In this document: one piece after another, positions 1 through 9,812 of the stretch
How positions within the stretch are numbered: the stretch's first letter is position 1
Layout of the letters: every line of letters begins with the position of its first letter
Assembly (NCBI RefSeq): GCF_024505045.1
Contig: NZ_JANIBM010000002.1
Coordinates: 282,217-346,216 of the forward strand
Source: Methylomonas aurea
Lineage (GTDB): Bacteria; Pseudomonadota; Gammaproteobacteria; Methylococcales; Methylomonadaceae
Direction: 5' to 3'
Length of the DNA stretch: 64,000 nucleotides
Position numbers and translations under genes: made by a program
Notes under the pieces: model-generated
The model's input: the letters and a program-made list of their open reading frames with translations, nothing else
Told to the model about the DNA's origin: nothing
Database searches by the model: none

Positions 1-1
1 C

Positions 2-1264
2 TGCATTTTACTGTTGGGTGGGGCGATTGCGATATGGCAGGCTCGGCAGGCAGTGGCAAAAGAAGTCGACGCTTCGATACATTTGGCGCTACAACTGATC
101 ACTTTGGGGATTGCCGACACACCGGTATTACAACAAAGCAATGCTTTATCGCGCTTCAGTGCATTACGCGAAACCCGCCATTTGACGATCCAATTGCAAA
201 AACCGGACGGGCAATTGATCCACTTTGCCGGCGAAACCGTGCCCAGCAATCCGGAGGAAATGCCGCCGGCCTGGTTCATCGGTCTCGTGAAAAGCGATTA
301 TCCGCAAGTCGAGCACCAGTTGAAAACCGAAGACGGCCAGCTGTTGAAGCTCATCATTCAAGCCCAACCTTTGGACGAGATTACAGAAGTATGGGGCGAA
401 AGTGTGGGGTTTTTAGCGTCGATTTCGTTACTGACCTTGTTGACTTTTTTGGCCGTTAATCTGGTATTCAACAAATCACTGCAGTCGATTGCAGTCATAG
501 TCGACGCCTTGCGCGTCATAGAAACGGGCCAATACCGTAACAAGCTGCCGCCGTTTTCCACCCAGGAATTCGACGATATCGCCAATGCGATCAATCATAT
601 GACCACCGAGTTGGAAAAAGCCCGCCAGGAAAACCGGGCGCTGACCCAGCATTCGTTGGCAATCCAGGAAGAAGAGCGCCGGCGCTTGTCCCAGGAACTG
701 CACGACGAATTCGGCCAGTCGTTGACGGCAATCAAAGTAATGGCGGTAACCGCCAGTCACCAGAAAGCTGATACCGGCAAGATCAGCGCATCGATCAGCG
801 AAATTTGCGATCATTTGATGACCGTAGTGCGCTCGATGATGCAGCAACTGCATCCTTTGGTGCTGAGCGAGTTAGGACTGAAAGCGACATTGGAAGAAAT
901 GGTGAATCACTGGTCCGAGCGGAACGCTAACTTACAGTTGAACATCCGTTGTAGCGACGAGGTCGACGGTCTGGATAAAAATTTAACGGTTCAGATATTC
1001 AGAGTGATTCAAGAATGCCTGACCAATGTGGTTCGCCATGCCGGCGCCCACCGGGTCGTCATCGATCTTGAGCGTTCGGAAGCGCCGACATCCTGTTTGC
1101 ATCTTCGAGTTCAGGATGACGGTCAAGGCTGCGACTTGCAGGCAGTAAAGCGGGGGTTCGGATTGTTGGGGATAAAAGAGCGTATCAAATCGTTGGATGG
1201 TGAACTCAAGGTCATATCCAGTCCAGGTGCCGGTATGATCGTAGATGCCAGGATTCCGTTGTGA
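2..1264 (+). CDS. MoxY-like sensor histidine kinase, 5' end outside the window
   Basis: Membrane sensor kinase of the NarX/UhpB (HisKA_3) class. The frame is open to the window edge and reads hydrophobic residues (CILLLGGAIAIW), the end of a first membrane helix, so the true start lies upstream and the TTG at 14 is probably internal. Residues below count from that TTG. A periplasmic segment (about 12-130) resembles the LapD/MoxY N-terminal domain. A second membrane helix (about 131-152) and a HAMP-like linker follow. The dimerization box is ERRRLSQELHDEFGQSL with phospho-accepting H230. The ATPase part shows IQECLTNVVRHA, DDGQGCD and GFGLLGIKERI. The stop overlaps the start of the response regulator, so the two form a two-component pair. 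MoxY-type kinases are associated with methanol oxidation control in methylotrophs; the signal sensed here is not evident from the sequence. Confidence 0.9.
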   Translation, partial: CILLLGGAIAIWQARQAVAKEVDASIHLALQLITLGIADTPVLQQSNALSRFSALRETRHLTIQLQKPDGQLIHFAGETVPSNPEEMPPAWFIGLVKSDYPQVEHQLKTEDGQLLKLIIQAQPLDEITEVWGESVGFLASISLLTLLTFLAVNLVFNKSLQSIAVIVDALRVIETGQYRNKLPPFSTQEFDDIANAINHMTTELEKARQENRALTQHSLAIQEEERRRLSQELHDEFGQSLTAIKVMAVTASHQKADTGKISASISEICDHLMTVVRSMMQQLHPLVLSELGLKATLEEMVNHWSERNANLQLNIRCSDEVDGLDKNLTVQIFRVIQECLTNVVRHAGAHRVVIDLERSEAPTSCLHLRVQDDGQGCDLQAVKRGFGLLGIKERIKSLDGELKVISSPGAGMIVDARIPL

Positions 1265-1911
1265 TGAATACTAAAATCAAGATATTGTTGGTCGATGACC
1301 ATTTGGTGGTGCGAGCGGGATTCAAGATGCTTTTGGCCGCCGGCGACGCGATCGAAGTGATAGGCGAAGCCGAACGCGGCGAGCAGGCGATTCAGCTTTA
1401 CCAGGAACTGAAACCCGATATGTTGGTAATGGATTTGTCGATGCCGGGCATTGGCGGCCTGGAAACCATCCGCCGAATTTGCCAGCGCGATCCAACTGCA
1501 AAAATTCTGGTATTCAGCGTTCACCACGAACAGGTCTACGTTGGCCGGGCGCTGAATGCCGGTGCGCAAGGCTACATTACTAAAAACAGTGCACCCGGCA
1601 TCCTCGCGGAGGCGATTGCCGTGATTATGGAAGGGGGCTGTTACGTCGAACAGGGTTTAATCAAAAGCCAGCATCTGAACGATTCCCCGCGTACGGATCA
1701 CCAGACGGCAATTGCCGGTTTTTCGCCGCGGGAGTTCGATGTTTTCAGTTTGTTAGCTCAGGGCATGACGGTGCATAAAATTGCCGACCAACTCTGTCTC
1801 GGCCATAAAACCGTTGCGAACTACGCCACGCAAATCAAGAAAAAATTGCAGGTCGATACCACGACGGAATTGGCGCATATTGCCGTCAATCTGGGCTTGA
1901 CTCTGCGCTAA
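1264..1911 (+). CDS. NarL/FixJ-family response regulator
   Basis: DNA-binding partner of the preceding kinase. The receiver domain carries the acidic pair D11-D12, the phospho-acceptor D57 in MLVMDLSMPG and the conserved lysine in GYITKNSA. The C-terminal LuxR-type helix-turn-helix begins at AGFSPREFDVFSLLAQGMT and ends near KKKLQV. I chose the ATG at 1264 because it overlaps the kinase stop codon by one base (TGATG); a GTG at 1261 is the alternative. Length 215 residues is normal for the family. Its targets cannot be read from the window. MxaB-type regulators of methanol dehydrogenase belong to the same general class, but I cannot assign this one to that role. Confidence 0.92.
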   Translation: MNTKIKILLVDDHLVVRAGFKMLLAAGDAIEVIGEAERGEQAIQLYQELKPDMLVMDLSMPGIGGLETIRRICQRDPTAKILVFSVHHEQVYVGRALNAGAQGYITKNSAPGILAEAIAVIMEGGCYVEQGLIKSQHLNDSPRTDHQTAIAGFSPREFDVFSLLAQGMTVHKIADQLCLGHKTVANYATQIKKKLQVDTTTELAHIAVNLGLTLR

Positions 1912-1935
1912 GGCCTCAGCCGAGCCCGGAGCATT

Positions 1936-2766
1936 TCAATCCAGCAGTCCGTCGAGTTCCGATTTTTGCGCCATAACGGCGGGCATTTTGTCGGCGAGTA
2001 GACCGGGGTCTAATCCCAGTAGGGCAGTGACGTTGGCAGGCAGGCCGGAAAGTATCTCTTCATGGACCATGCCTCGATCTTGCAGGCCGCTGATCCAGCC
2101 AGCCAGATATACCGCACCGCTCAATTTGTTCGGCGGTTCCGCCAGCCAGGGTTCGCCGGATTGTTCAAGCGTCTCGATCAAAATATCGGCGAATCGCCAG
2201 CGCCGGCAGAGTTCGGCGCAAACCTGCTGGCTGGTAAAACCCAGGCGATTTTTCTCGATGTCCGGGCGGGAAGCGCCGGCTTTGACGTGTTGATCGATTT
2301 CGTTGGCTTCGCTCGGACAACCGATATGTATCAAAACGTTGCCCAAATTGGCGAGCAGGCCTGCGGTATAAGCGATATCGCCGGCTACTCCGGCTTGCTC
2401 CGCCAGCCATTTGCTATAGGCGGCGGTACGAAAGCTGTTTTGCCAACTGCGTTTTATGTCGAAATTTTTTATCTCGGGCGTGGCGCCGACGATTCCGGAT
2501 GCAATGACCAAGGTTTTCAGTTGGTTGAGTCCCAGCATTGCCACGGCTTCGCTGATCGAGCCGATTTTTCGCGACAAACCGAAGTGCGCCGAATTGACCA
2601 AGCGCAGAATTCTCAGAGCGATGACCTGTTCTTTCTCGACATCCTTGGCGATGTTGAGCATATCCGCATGCGGATCGTTGAGTTGGTTGATGATGGATCT
2701 GACGACCTCGGGAACCTGAGGTATCTTGTGAAGTTGATCGAACAACTGGTTTATCGAAGTGGGCAT
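1936..2766 (-). CDS. HDOD domain protein
   Basis: A 276-residue stand-alone HDOD protein. The HDOD domain fills about residues 10-200, with the characteristic run LRILRLVNSAHFGLSRKIGS followed by SEAVAMLGLNQLKTLVI. HDOD proteins lack most of the HD-phosphohydrolase metal ligands and act in signalling, often next to cyclic-di-GMP or chemotaxis proteins. That fits its position beside a chemotaxis receptor gene transcribed in the same direction. A Shine-Dalgarno-like AAGGA lies 8 bases upstream of the start. A perfect 9-bp inverted repeat sits just upstream (2778-2808) and may be its operator. The exact function is unknown. Confidence 0.88.
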   Translation of the reverse strand: MPTSINQLFDQLHKIPQVPEVVRSIINQLNDPHADMLNIAKDVEKEQVIALRILRLVNSAHFGLSRKIGSISEAVAMLGLNQLKTLVIASGIVGATPEIKNFDIKRSWQNSFRTAAYSKWLAEQAGVAGDIAYTAGLLANLGNVLIHIGCPSEANEIDQHVKAGASRPDIEKNRLGFTSQQVCAELCRRWRFADILIETLEQSGEPWLAEPPNKLSGAVYLAGWISGLQDRGMVHEEILSGLPANVTALLGLDPGLLADKMPAVMAQKSELDGLLD

Positions 2767-2777
2767 GTCCTAAATCC

Positions 2778-2808
2778 TTAGAGTGCTTTAATGGAATGTG
2801 CACTCTAA
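2778..2808 (-). promoter_or_regulatory. Inverted repeat upstream of the HDOD gene, possible operator
   Basis: TTAGAGTGC at 2778-2786 is mirrored exactly by GCACTCTAA at 2800-2808, separated by 13 bases. It ends 12 bases upstream of the HDOD start codon. On the minus strand a TATACT (2814-2809) partly overlaps the upstream arm, as expected for an operator at a transcription start. A transcript hairpin is the other reading; no T-run follows, so it is not a classical terminator. Confidence 0.45.
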
Positions 2809-2847
2809 AGTATAGCCCGCAGTTGCCGGATTTTTCGGGTTCCGTAA

Positions 2848-2870
2848 GCCGGGTTTGAGGCGAACCCGGC
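2848..2870 (-). terminator. Hairpin downstream of the chemotaxis receptor gene
   Basis: GCCGGGTT (2848-2855) pairs with AACCCGGC (2863-2870) around a 7-base loop, about 20 bases after the receptor stop codon on the minus strand. The stem is GC-rich but no clear T-run follows, so it may only be a 3'-stabilizing hairpin. Confidence 0.3.
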
Positions 2871-2890
2871 GTAGGGAAACCAGGCCGGGG

Positions 2891-4642
2891 CTAGGTTTTG
2901 AAGTTGCCCACCATGGAACGCAATTGGTCGGCCAGGGCCAGCAATTCGTGACAGGCTTCGGCAGTATTTTTCGCGCCGATCGAGGTTTCCTCGGAAACCC
3001 GGCTGATATTGCTGATGTTGCGGTTGATCTCTTCCGCGACTGCGGTCTGTTCCTCGGCGGCGCTGGCGATCTGGTTGTTCATGTCGTTGATCGTGTCGAT
3101 GCGTTCGCTGATTGAGGTAATCGAGCCGCCGGCCGACGCGGCTTGTTCGACACTGGAGGTGGCGCGGCTTCTGCCGTTTTCCATTACGGCCACCGCTTGT
3201 TTGGCTCGGTCTTGCAAGCGTTCTATGGTTTTTTGGATTTCCAGTGTGGAGTTTTGGGTACGGCTCGCCAGGGTCCTGACTTCGTCGGCGACCACTGCGA
3301 AACCGCGGCCTTGTTCCCCGGCTCGGGCCGCTTCGATCGCGGCATTCAGCGCCAACAGATTGGTTTGTTCGGCGATACCTTGAATCACGCCCAATACCTC
3401 GCCGATGCTATTGCTGTCGTTTTCCAGTTCGTGAATCACGTTAGCGGCGTTTTCCACTTCCGACGCCAAATTGTTGATGCCGTTTACGGCGTTTTTGACG
3501 ATGTTTTTCCCGGAAGATGCCTCTTTGTCGGCGATTTCCGCGGCCTCGGAAGCGCGTACAGCGTTGCGGGCAACTTCCTGAACCGTGGCCGTCATTTGTT
3601 TCATCGCGTTGGCTACCAGCGTGGTTTCGTGCAATTGGCGCTTGACGCCGGATTGGGTGGATTGGGTGATATTGGCGAATTTGTGCGAAGCGCTGGCGAG
3701 TTTTTCGCTGGTCACGCTGATTTGGTCGATAGTTTTGGCTATCTTACGGACGAAGGAGTTGAAGCTGGAGGCGATCCAGGCGAATTCGGACTTACCGCTG
3801 GCGTCCAAGCGGGCACGTAAATCGCCGTCCCCGCTACCGATGTCTTGCAGTTTCAGAGCCAGTGCCGTCAACGGCGCAATGATGATTTTATTCATCATGA
3901 AATAACCGGTGGAGCCGATGATGACCAAAGTGATGAACAAAAAGCCGATGGCGTAATAGACGTGCTGTTTCAACTCGTTCAACGCGATGCTGAACGGCGT
4001 GATTATTTCGAATGCGCCGTGTAATTCGCCGGCGCGACGGTTTTCCATCGGATAACCGAGTAAATCGACGCCTTTGTCGTTTCTCCATAACGCTTGCGAT
4101 GTTTTCGGGTCGCCGTGGCACAACTCGCATTGTTTAACCATTTTTACCGGGCGCAGATAGCGAATTTCTTCTTTCTCTTCATCGATATAGCTGTAATCGC
4201 TGGCGCTCGGGTTGGTTCTGAAATAATCCAGGGCTTTGCGTTCGATCTCGTCAGCGGTATTGCGTGGATTGCGCGGATTCAGGCTCGGCGCTTTGAAACG
4301 GAAGCCGTGGTCTTTGGCTTCAGATTCGACCACGTCCCAAGCGTTTGCGGTAGGTACGGTCGCAACCACCAATTCCCGGGCTTTGGCTTGGCCGTGCTGT
4401 TCGATCAGACTCATCAACAGTTCCGGCGAGTAGACGCCGGTTTCCCATTTTTTGACGACGTTGTCGCGAATGGATTCGGATAGCATCAATAGCTGGCGGG
4501 AAGAGGCTATCTCTCGATCGATCAGTTTTTGTTTTTCGGCACTCGAATACACGATCAATATTGCCACGCCGACGAGTGTGAGTACGGACATCGTGATCGA
4601 TACCACTTTTACCCCCACAGAATGCCAGTTCATCATTAACAT
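2891..4642 (-). CDS. Methyl-accepting chemotaxis protein with Tll0287-like (DUF3365) heme domain
   Basis: A 583-residue transmembrane chemoreceptor. A membrane helix at about 9-32 is followed by a periplasmic domain of about 190 residues that contains a c-type heme motif, C172-E-L-C175-H176. The text around it ([10 protein letters not shown], then [18 protein letters not shown]) is typical of Tll0287-like/DUF3365 sensor domains. A second helix spans about 229-250, then a HAMP linker and the signalling domain, whose hairpin tip is [20 protein letters not shown] (about 425-444). The start at 4642 is supported by AGGAG seven bases upstream. A covalently bound heme suggests sensing of redox state, oxygen or NO; this is inferred from the domain. 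Heme attachment would need the ccm system encoded further along. Confidence 0.93.
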   Translation of the reverse strand: MLMMNWHSVGVKVVSITMSVLTLVGVAILIVYSSAEKQKLIDREIASSRQLLMLSESIRDNVVKKWETGVYSPELLMSLIEQHGQAKARELVVATVPTANAWDVVESEAKDHGFRFKAPSLNPRNPRNTADEIERKALDYFRTNPSASDYSYIDEEKEEIRYLRPVKMVKQCELCHGDPKTSQALWRNDKGVDLLGYPMENRRAGELHGAFEIITPFSIALNELKQHVYYAIGFLFITLVIIGSTGYFMMNKIIIAPLTALALKLQDIGSGDGDLRARLDASGKSEFAWIASSFNSFVRKIAKTIDQISVTSEKLASASHKFANITQSTQSGVKRQLHETTLVANAMKQMTATVQEVARNAVRASEAAEIADKEASSGKNIVKNAVNGINNLASEVENAANVIHELENDSNSIGEVLGVIQGIAEQTNLLALNAAIEAARAGEQGRGFAVVADEVRTLASRTQNSTLEIQKTIERLQDRAKQAVAVMENGRSRATSSVEQAASAGGSITSISERIDTINDMNNQIASAAEEQTAVAEEINRNISNISRVSEETSIGAKNTAEACHELLALADQLRSMVGNFKT

Positions 4643-4770
4643 CCTAAAGCTCCTAAAACATGTTGTATTTTTTATTAAGTTAGCTTGTATATGGTGGCTT
4701 GGCCTACAAGACAGAAGCGGTGAGTATAGCTTACAATTTAGCGTCTACGACTCGGAAAACTTTATAACTT

Positions 4771-5253
4771 ATGCGGAAAATCAAGGTTTTGTTTGTTTGC
4801 ATGGGCAATATTTGCAGATCTCCGACAGCTGAAGGGGTTTTTTCCAATATGGTGGCGGAAAGGAACCTGGCGGAGCGCTTTCATATCGATTCGGCCGGCA
4901 CCCATGCGTACCATGTCGGCGATGCGCCGGACCTGCGCGCCCAAAAGGCTGCCAGGGAACGTGGTATCGAGCTGAAACATATTCGGGCGCGCAAAGTGGT
5001 GGCCGAGGACTTCGAGAATTTCGACCATATTTTGGCGATGGATGACGATAACCATGCAATATTGAGCGAAGTATGCCCGGAAGATCATGCGCATAAGATC
5101 CGGCGCTTTCTTGAGTACGCTCCTCATTTGAACCAGCGCGAAGTTCCGGACCCTTACTACGGCGGCAGCTACGGCTTCGAGCGGGTCTTGGATCTGGTCG
5201 AACAGGCCTCGGAAGGTTTTTTGCAGGCATTGCAAACCAGAGGCGATTTGTAA
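4771..5253 (+). CDS. Low-molecular-weight protein-tyrosine phosphatase
   Basis: Cytoplasmic phosphatase of 160 residues that removes phosphate from tyrosine residues. The catalytic P-loop is C10-M-G-N-I-C-R16-S-P near the N-terminus and the general acid is D127 in VPDPYYGG, both in their standard places. The fold is complete and of ordinary length. In bacteria this family either acts with a tyrosine kinase in capsule or exopolysaccharide export or is a housekeeping phosphatase. No kinase or polysaccharide gene is adjacent, so the housekeeping type is more likely. It is transcribed divergently from the chemotaxis receptor gene. Confidence 0.93.
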   Translation: MRKIKVLFVCMGNICRSPTAEGVFSNMVAERNLAERFHIDSAGTHAYHVGDAPDLRAQKAARERGIELKHIRARKVVAEDFENFDHILAMDDDNHAILSEVCPEDHAHKIRRFLEYAPHLNQREVPDPYYGGSYGFERVLDLVEQASEGFLQALQTRGDL

Positions 5254-5280
5254 CTCGGAATTTGGAAGGCGTTGATTAGT

Positions 5281-6000
5281 ATGGCAATAGTTTCGAACAC
5301 GGTCGGTTATTTGGACGGCGACGTGGCTCTGGAGGGCTTATTCGCGTATGACGATGCGATTGACGGTCCGCGCCCGCTGGTTTTGATTCACCATGCTTGG
5401 GGCGGTCGTGACGGTTTTGTCGCCGAAAAGGCAAAGTGTTTGGCCGAATTGGGTTATTTGGGTTTTGCTGCCGACACATACGGTCGTGGCGTTCTTGGTA
5501 AGACTCCGGAAGAAAATGCCGGCCTGATGCAACCTTTTATGGCCGACCGGGCGCAATTGCAGCAACGCTTACATGCCGCATTAGCCGCCGCGAAATTGCT
5601 GCCTTGGGCCGATAATGGCAAAATCGCTGCGATCGGCTTTTGTTTCGGCGGATTATGCGCGCTGGATTTGGCCCGTTCCGGAGCCGATCTTCGTGGCGTG
5701 GTGTCGTTTCACGGCTTGCTGGTGCCGCCGGGCAATATTTCGAATCCGCAGATCAAAGCCAAAGTATTGGTGTTGCACGGTCACGACGATCCGATGGCGC
5801 CGCCGGCTCAGGTGCAGGCATTGCAAGCCGAATTGACCCGAGCCGGTGCCGATTGGCAAGTCCATAGTTACGGCAACACGATGCACGCGTTTACCAATCC
5901 GGTTGCCAACAATCCAGGCTTCGGCACGGTTTACCAACCGTTGGCCGATCATCGCTCCTGGCAGGCTATGCAAAACTTTTTGGCCGAGATTTTTGCCTGA
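5281..6000 (+). CDS. Dienelactone hydrolase family protein
   Basis: An alpha/beta hydrolase of 239 residues from the ATG at 5281; a TTG at 5272 is the alternative but sits too close to the GGAAGG ribosome-binding sequence. The nucleophile is cysteine: IGFCFGG with C121, as in dienelactone hydrolases. The acid lies in the pair D169-D170 of HGHDDPMAPP and the base is H202 in MHAFTNP. The family opens enol-lactone rings, but members outside aromatic degradation clusters have unknown substrates, and no catabolic genes lie nearby. It follows the phosphatase gene after a short gap and may share its transcript. Confidence 0.88.
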   Translation: MAIVSNTVGYLDGDVALEGLFAYDDAIDGPRPLVLIHHAWGGRDGFVAEKAKCLAELGYLGFAADTYGRGVLGKTPEENAGLMQPFMADRAQLQQRLHAALAAAKLLPWADNGKIAAIGFCFGGLCALDLARSGADLRGVVSFHGLLVPPGNISNPQIKAKVLVLHGHDDPMAPPAQVQALQAELTRAGADWQVHSYGNTMHAFTNPVANNPGFGTVYQPLADHRSWQAMQNFLAEIFA

Positions 6001-6026
6001 CGGTAAAGGGCGGCGTTTGCTATAAT
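5997..6026 (+). promoter_or_regulatory. Candidate sigma-70 promoter for gyrA
   Basis: An extended -10 element TGCTATAAT (6018-6026) is preceded after 18 bases by CTGACG (5997-6002), a 4/6 match to the -35 consensus. A second TATAAT lies at 6036-6041. The predicted start falls about 90 bases upstream of gyrA. Prediction from sequence only. Confidence 0.5.
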
Positions 6027-6126
6027 CCGCCGCTTTATAATCCGGCCAGCACCGAGTAAATGGAATTGATGCATCGGGCTGACCTGTCAACGGGTAAACC
6101 GTCGACTGCACCAGAATCACGGATCC

Positions 6127-8727
6127 ATGTCAGACTTCGCTAAAGAAATTATCCCTGTCAATCTCGAAGACGAGATGAAACAATCCTACCTCGATTACGC
6201 CATGAGCGTGATTGTCGGTAGAGCGCTTCCCGACGTGCGGGACGGTCTGAAACCGGTTCATCGCCGCGTGTTGTACGCGATGAGCGAACTCGGTAACGAT
6301 TGGAATAAACCCTACAAAAAATCGGCCCGCGTGGTCGGTGACGTGATCGGTAAATACCACCCGCACGGCGATACTGCGGTTTACGATACCATCGTCCGGA
6401 TGGCGCAGCCGTTCTCGTTACGCTACATGCTGATCGACGGTCAGGGCAACTTCGGTTCAGTCGACGGCGATTCGCCGGCGGCGATGCGCTACACCGAAGT
6501 CCGTATGGCCAAAATCGCCCATGAACTTCTGGCCGATCTGGACAAGGAAACCGTCGATTTCGTCCCCAACTACGACGAATCCGAATCCGAACCCAGAGTG
6601 CTGCCGACCCGGGTGCCGAACCTGCTGGTCAACGGCTCCGCCGGCATTGCGGTCGGTATGGCCACTAATATTCCGCCGCATAACCTGGGTGAAATCGTCA
6701 GCGCCTGTCTAGCCTTAATCGAAAATTCCGATTTATCGATTTCCGAATTAATGCAAATCGTGCCCGGTCCGGATTTTCCGACTGCCGGCATCATTAACGG
6801 CGCATCCGGTATTTACGAGGCCTATGCCACCGGTCGCGGCCGGATCTATCTGCGCGCGCGCTGCCATTTCGAAGATATTGGCGACAGCGGTCGTCAGGCC
6901 ATCATCGCCACCGAATTGCCTTACCAAGTCAACAAAGCGCGGCTGTTGGAAAAAATCGCCGAGTTGGTCAAGGAAGGCAAGTTGGAAGGCATCTCGGGAC
7001 TGCGCGACGAGTCCGATAAGGACGGCATGCGCATGGTCATCGAATTGCGCCGCGGCGAAGTGCCGGATGTAGTCCTGAACAACCTGTACAAACAGACCCA
7101 ACTGCAAACTGTGTTCGGCATCAATATGGTGGCGTTGTACGACGGTCGGCCGCATTGCATGAACTTGAAGGACATTTTGCTGGCCTTCATCGACCACCGG
7201 CGCGAGATTGTTACCCGCAGAACCATTTACAACCTGCGCAAGGCGCGCGAACGGGCGCATATCTTGGAAGGCTTGGCGGTAGCTCTGGCCAACATCGACG
7301 AGATGATCGAACTGATCAAAACCTCGCCGAATCCGCAGGAAGCCAAAGCCGGCTTGTTAGCCAGGACCTGGAATGCCGGGCTGGTAGCCTCGTTGCTGGA
7401 CCGGGCCGATGCCGACCGTTCTCGTCCTGAGGATTTAGGCGCCGAATTCGGTTTGGCGGACGGCGTTTACCGCTTGTCTGAGAACCAAGCCCAAGCGATT
7501 CTGGATTTGCGCCTGCACCGCTTGACCGGATTGGAACAGGAAAAAATCGTCAATGAGTACCGGGAATTGCTGGCACTGATCGACGAGTATCTGCATATCC
7601 TCGGCAGCGACGTGCGCTTGATGGAAGTGATCCGCGAGGAATTGGAAGAGATCCGTAACCAGTATGCCGACCAACGTCGCACCGAAATCGTGCAGGATTA
7701 CTCCGACCTGTCGGCAGAGGATCTGATCACCGAAGAAGATATGGTGGTGACGATGTCGCACGAAGGCTACGTCAAGACCCAACCGCTCAACGATTACAAG
7801 GCTCAGCGCCGCGGCGGCCGCGGCAAATCGGCGACCGCGACCAAGGAAAACGACTTCGTCGAGAAATTGATCATCGCTAATACCCACGACACGATTCTGT
7901 GTTTCTCGTCGGCCGGTAAAGTCTACTGGCTGCGGGTATTCAACTTGCCGGTCGCCAGCCGGGCCTCGCGCGGCAAACCCTTCGTCAATCTATTGCCATT
8001 GGAAGAAGGCGAAAAAATCAACGCGATGTTGCCTGTGCGCGAATACAGTGCCGATAAATACATTTTCATGGCTACTTCGTCCGGTACCGTCAAGAAGACG
8101 CCGTTACCCGAATTCGAACGCCAACGCAGCAACGGCAAGATTGCGATCGACTTGAGCGAAAACGATACTTTAGTCGGCGTCGCGATTACCGACGGCCAGC
8201 AGAACGTGCTGTTATTCAGCAGCGACGGCAAGGCGGTTTGTTTCAACGAAACCGACGTGCGCTCTATGGGTAGAACCGCGGCCGGCGTGCGCGGCATTCG
8301 GTTGCAGGACGGCCAAAAAGTCATTTCGTTGATCGTCGCCAGCGAAGGTACGGTCCTGAACATCACCGAAAACGGCTACGGCAAGCGCACCCGCCTAGAA
8401 GAATTCACTCAACATCGGCGCGGCGGCCAGGGCTTGATCGCAATTCAAACCTCGGAACGTAACGGCGCAGTAGTGGGTGCGGTCTTGGTCAACGATAGCG
8501 ACGAAATCATGCTGATCACCGACGGCGGTACGCTGGTGCGGACCCGGGTCAAAGAGATTTCGGTCGTTGGCAGGAATACCCAGGGTGTGACCGTGATTCG
8601 ACTGGACAAGGGTGAGAAAGTGGTAGGAGTAGATCGCATAGAGGGTTTGGGCGACGAAGACGGCGACGAAATCGGCGACCAGGAATTGGAGGACGGCACC
8701 CCGTCCGCTGCGGGAGAGGAAGAATAA
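6127..8727 (+). CDS. gyrA: DNA gyrase subunit A
   Basis: The 866-residue cleavage subunit of DNA gyrase, which with GyrB introduces negative supercoils using ATP. The active-site tyrosine is Y122 in [10 protein letters not shown]. The quinolone-determining region reads [17 protein letters not shown], with threonine at the position of E. coli Ser83 and Asp87 retained. The GyrA box QRRGGRG at about 560-566 marks it as gyrase and not topoisomerase IV, and the C-terminal pinwheel follows. The protein ends in an acidic tail rich in Asp and Glu, as in other GyrA proteins. Its stop codon overlaps the serC start by one base (TAATG), placing gyrA at the head of the amino acid biosynthesis cluster. Confidence 0.98.
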   Translation: MSDFAKEIIPVNLEDEMKQSYLDYAMSVIVGRALPDVRDGLKPVHRRVLYAMSELGNDWNKPYKKSARVVGDVIGKYHPHGDTAVYDTIVRMAQPFSLRYMLIDGQGNFGSVDGDSPAAMRYTEVRMAKIAHELLADLDKETVDFVPNYDESESEPRVLPTRVPNLLVNGSAGIAVGMATNIPPHNLGEIVSACLALIENSDLSISELMQIVPGPDFPTAGIINGASGIYEAYATGRGRIYLRARCHFEDIGDSGRQAIIATELPYQVNKARLLEKIAELVKEGKLEGISGLRDESDKDGMRMVIELRRGEVPDVVLNNLYKQTQLQTVFGINMVALYDGRPHCMNLKDILLAFIDHRREIVTRRTIYNLRKARERAHILEGLAVALANIDEMIELIKTSPNPQEAKAGLLARTWNAGLVASLLDRADADRSRPEDLGAEFGLADGVYRLSENQAQAILDLRLHRLTGLEQEKIVNEYRELLALIDEYLHILGSDVRLMEVIREELEEIRNQYADQRRTEIVQDYSDLSAEDLITEEDMVVTMSHEGYVKTQPLNDYKAQRRGGRGKSATATKENDFVEKLIIANTHDTILCFSSAGKVYWLRVFNLPVASRASRGKPFVNLLPLEEGEKINAMLPVREYSADKYIFMATSSGTVKKTPLPEFERQRSNGKIAIDLSENDTLVGVAITDGQQNVLLFSSDGKAVCFNETDVRSMGRTAAGVRGIRLQDGQKVISLIVASEGTVLNITENGYGKRTRLEEFTQHRRGGQGLIAIQTSERNGAVVGAVLVNDSDEIMLITDGGTLVRTRVKEISVVGRNTQGVTVIRLDKGEKVVGVDRIEGLGDEDGDEIGDQELEDGTPSAAGEEE

Positions 8728-9806
8728 TGGCAAGAATTTACAACTTTAGCGCCGGCCCGTCGATGTTGCCGGAAGCGGTGCTGTTGCAAGCCCAGCGGGA
8801 AATGCTGGATTGGCAGGGTAGCGGCATGTCGGTGATGGAGATGAGCCATCGCGGCAAACATTTCATGGCGATTGCTGAGCAAATGAAGGCCGACCTGATC
8901 GAATTGCTCGCGGTTCCTGCCGGTTACCAGGTGTTGTTTCTGCAAGGCGGCGCCACCGCCCAGTTTGCGATGATTCCGCAAAACATACTGAACGGAAAAA
9001 CCAAGGCCTGTTACGTCAATACCGGCGCTTGGTCTACTGCTGCGATCAAGGAAGCCGGCAAGTATTGCGAAGTGCAAATCGCCGCCAGCGCCGAAGCGGC
9101 CTCCTTTACCACGATTCCGGCTTACGCCGATTGGCAGATCGATTCCGGCGCCGCCTATTTGCATTACACCTCGAACGAAACCATACACGGCGTCGAATTC
9201 AACGATGTGCCCCAGGTAGGTGAGCTGCCGCTGGTTTGCGACATGTCGTCGAATATTTTGTCGCGGCCGGTAGACGTTAGCCGTTATGGCATCATTTACG
9301 CCGGCACTCAGAAAAACATGGGGCCGTCCGGCGTAACCGTCGTTATCGTTCGCGACGACCTGGTCGGGCTGGAAACGAAAAATACGCCGGCGGTATTCAG
9401 CTACGCGCAACAGGCCAAAGCCGATTCGATGCTGAACACGCCCGCCACCTACAACTGGTACTTGTTGGGCTTGACTCTGCAATGGCTGAAAGGCGAGGGC
9501 GGCGTCGGCGCGATCGAGCAACGCAACATCCGCAAAGCCGGGAAACTGTATGATGCGATCGACAATTCCAGCTTATATCGAAACCCGGTGGACAAGGCCT
9601 ACCGTTCGCGGATGAATGTGCCGTTCGTGTTGAGCGACCCGGCGCTGGACAAAGAGTTTTTGGCACTTGCCGAGCGCAACGGTTTGAGCACTTTGGCCGG
9701 CCACCGGTCGGTCGGCGGCATGCGCGCCAGCATTTACAATGCGATGCCGGAAGCCGGCGTCGATGCGTTGATAGCCTTCATGGCCGAATTCGAGCGTACC
9801 CACTAA
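8727..9806 (+). CDS. serC: Phosphoserine aminotransferase
   Basis: PLP enzyme of 359 residues that transaminates 3-phosphohydroxypyruvate to phosphoserine in serine synthesis and also serves pyridoxal phosphate synthesis. The start [19 protein letters not shown] is characteristic. The PLP-binding lysine is K196 in YAGTQKNMGPSGV, and the C-terminal GHRSVGGMRASIYNAM is conserved. It overlaps gyrA by one base and ends 6 bases before pheA, so it is translationally coupled on both sides. The order gyrA-serC-pheA is common in gammaproteobacteria. Confidence 0.98.
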   Translation: MARIYNFSAGPSMLPEAVLLQAQREMLDWQGSGMSVMEMSHRGKHFMAIAEQMKADLIELLAVPAGYQVLFLQGGATAQFAMIPQNILNGKTKACYVNTGAWSTAAIKEAGKYCEVQIAASAEAASFTTIPAYADWQIDSGAAYLHYTSNETIHGVEFNDVPQVGELPLVCDMSSNILSRPVDVSRYGIIYAGTQKNMGPSGVTVVIVRDDLVGLETKNTPAVFSYAQQAKADSMLNTPATYNWYLLGLTLQWLKGEGGVGAIEQRNIRKAGKLYDAIDNSSLYRNPVDKAYRSRMNVPFVLSDPALDKEFLALAERNGLSTLAGHRSVGGMRASIYNAMPEAGVDALIAFMAEFERTH

Positions 9807-9812
9807 GGCTTT

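Noticed and set aside
6373..6390. Thr at the gyrA position of E. coli Ser83 as a quinolone-resistance mutation
   Set aside because: Threonine is the normal residue here in many gammaproteobacteria such as Pseudomonas, and Asp87 is intact.
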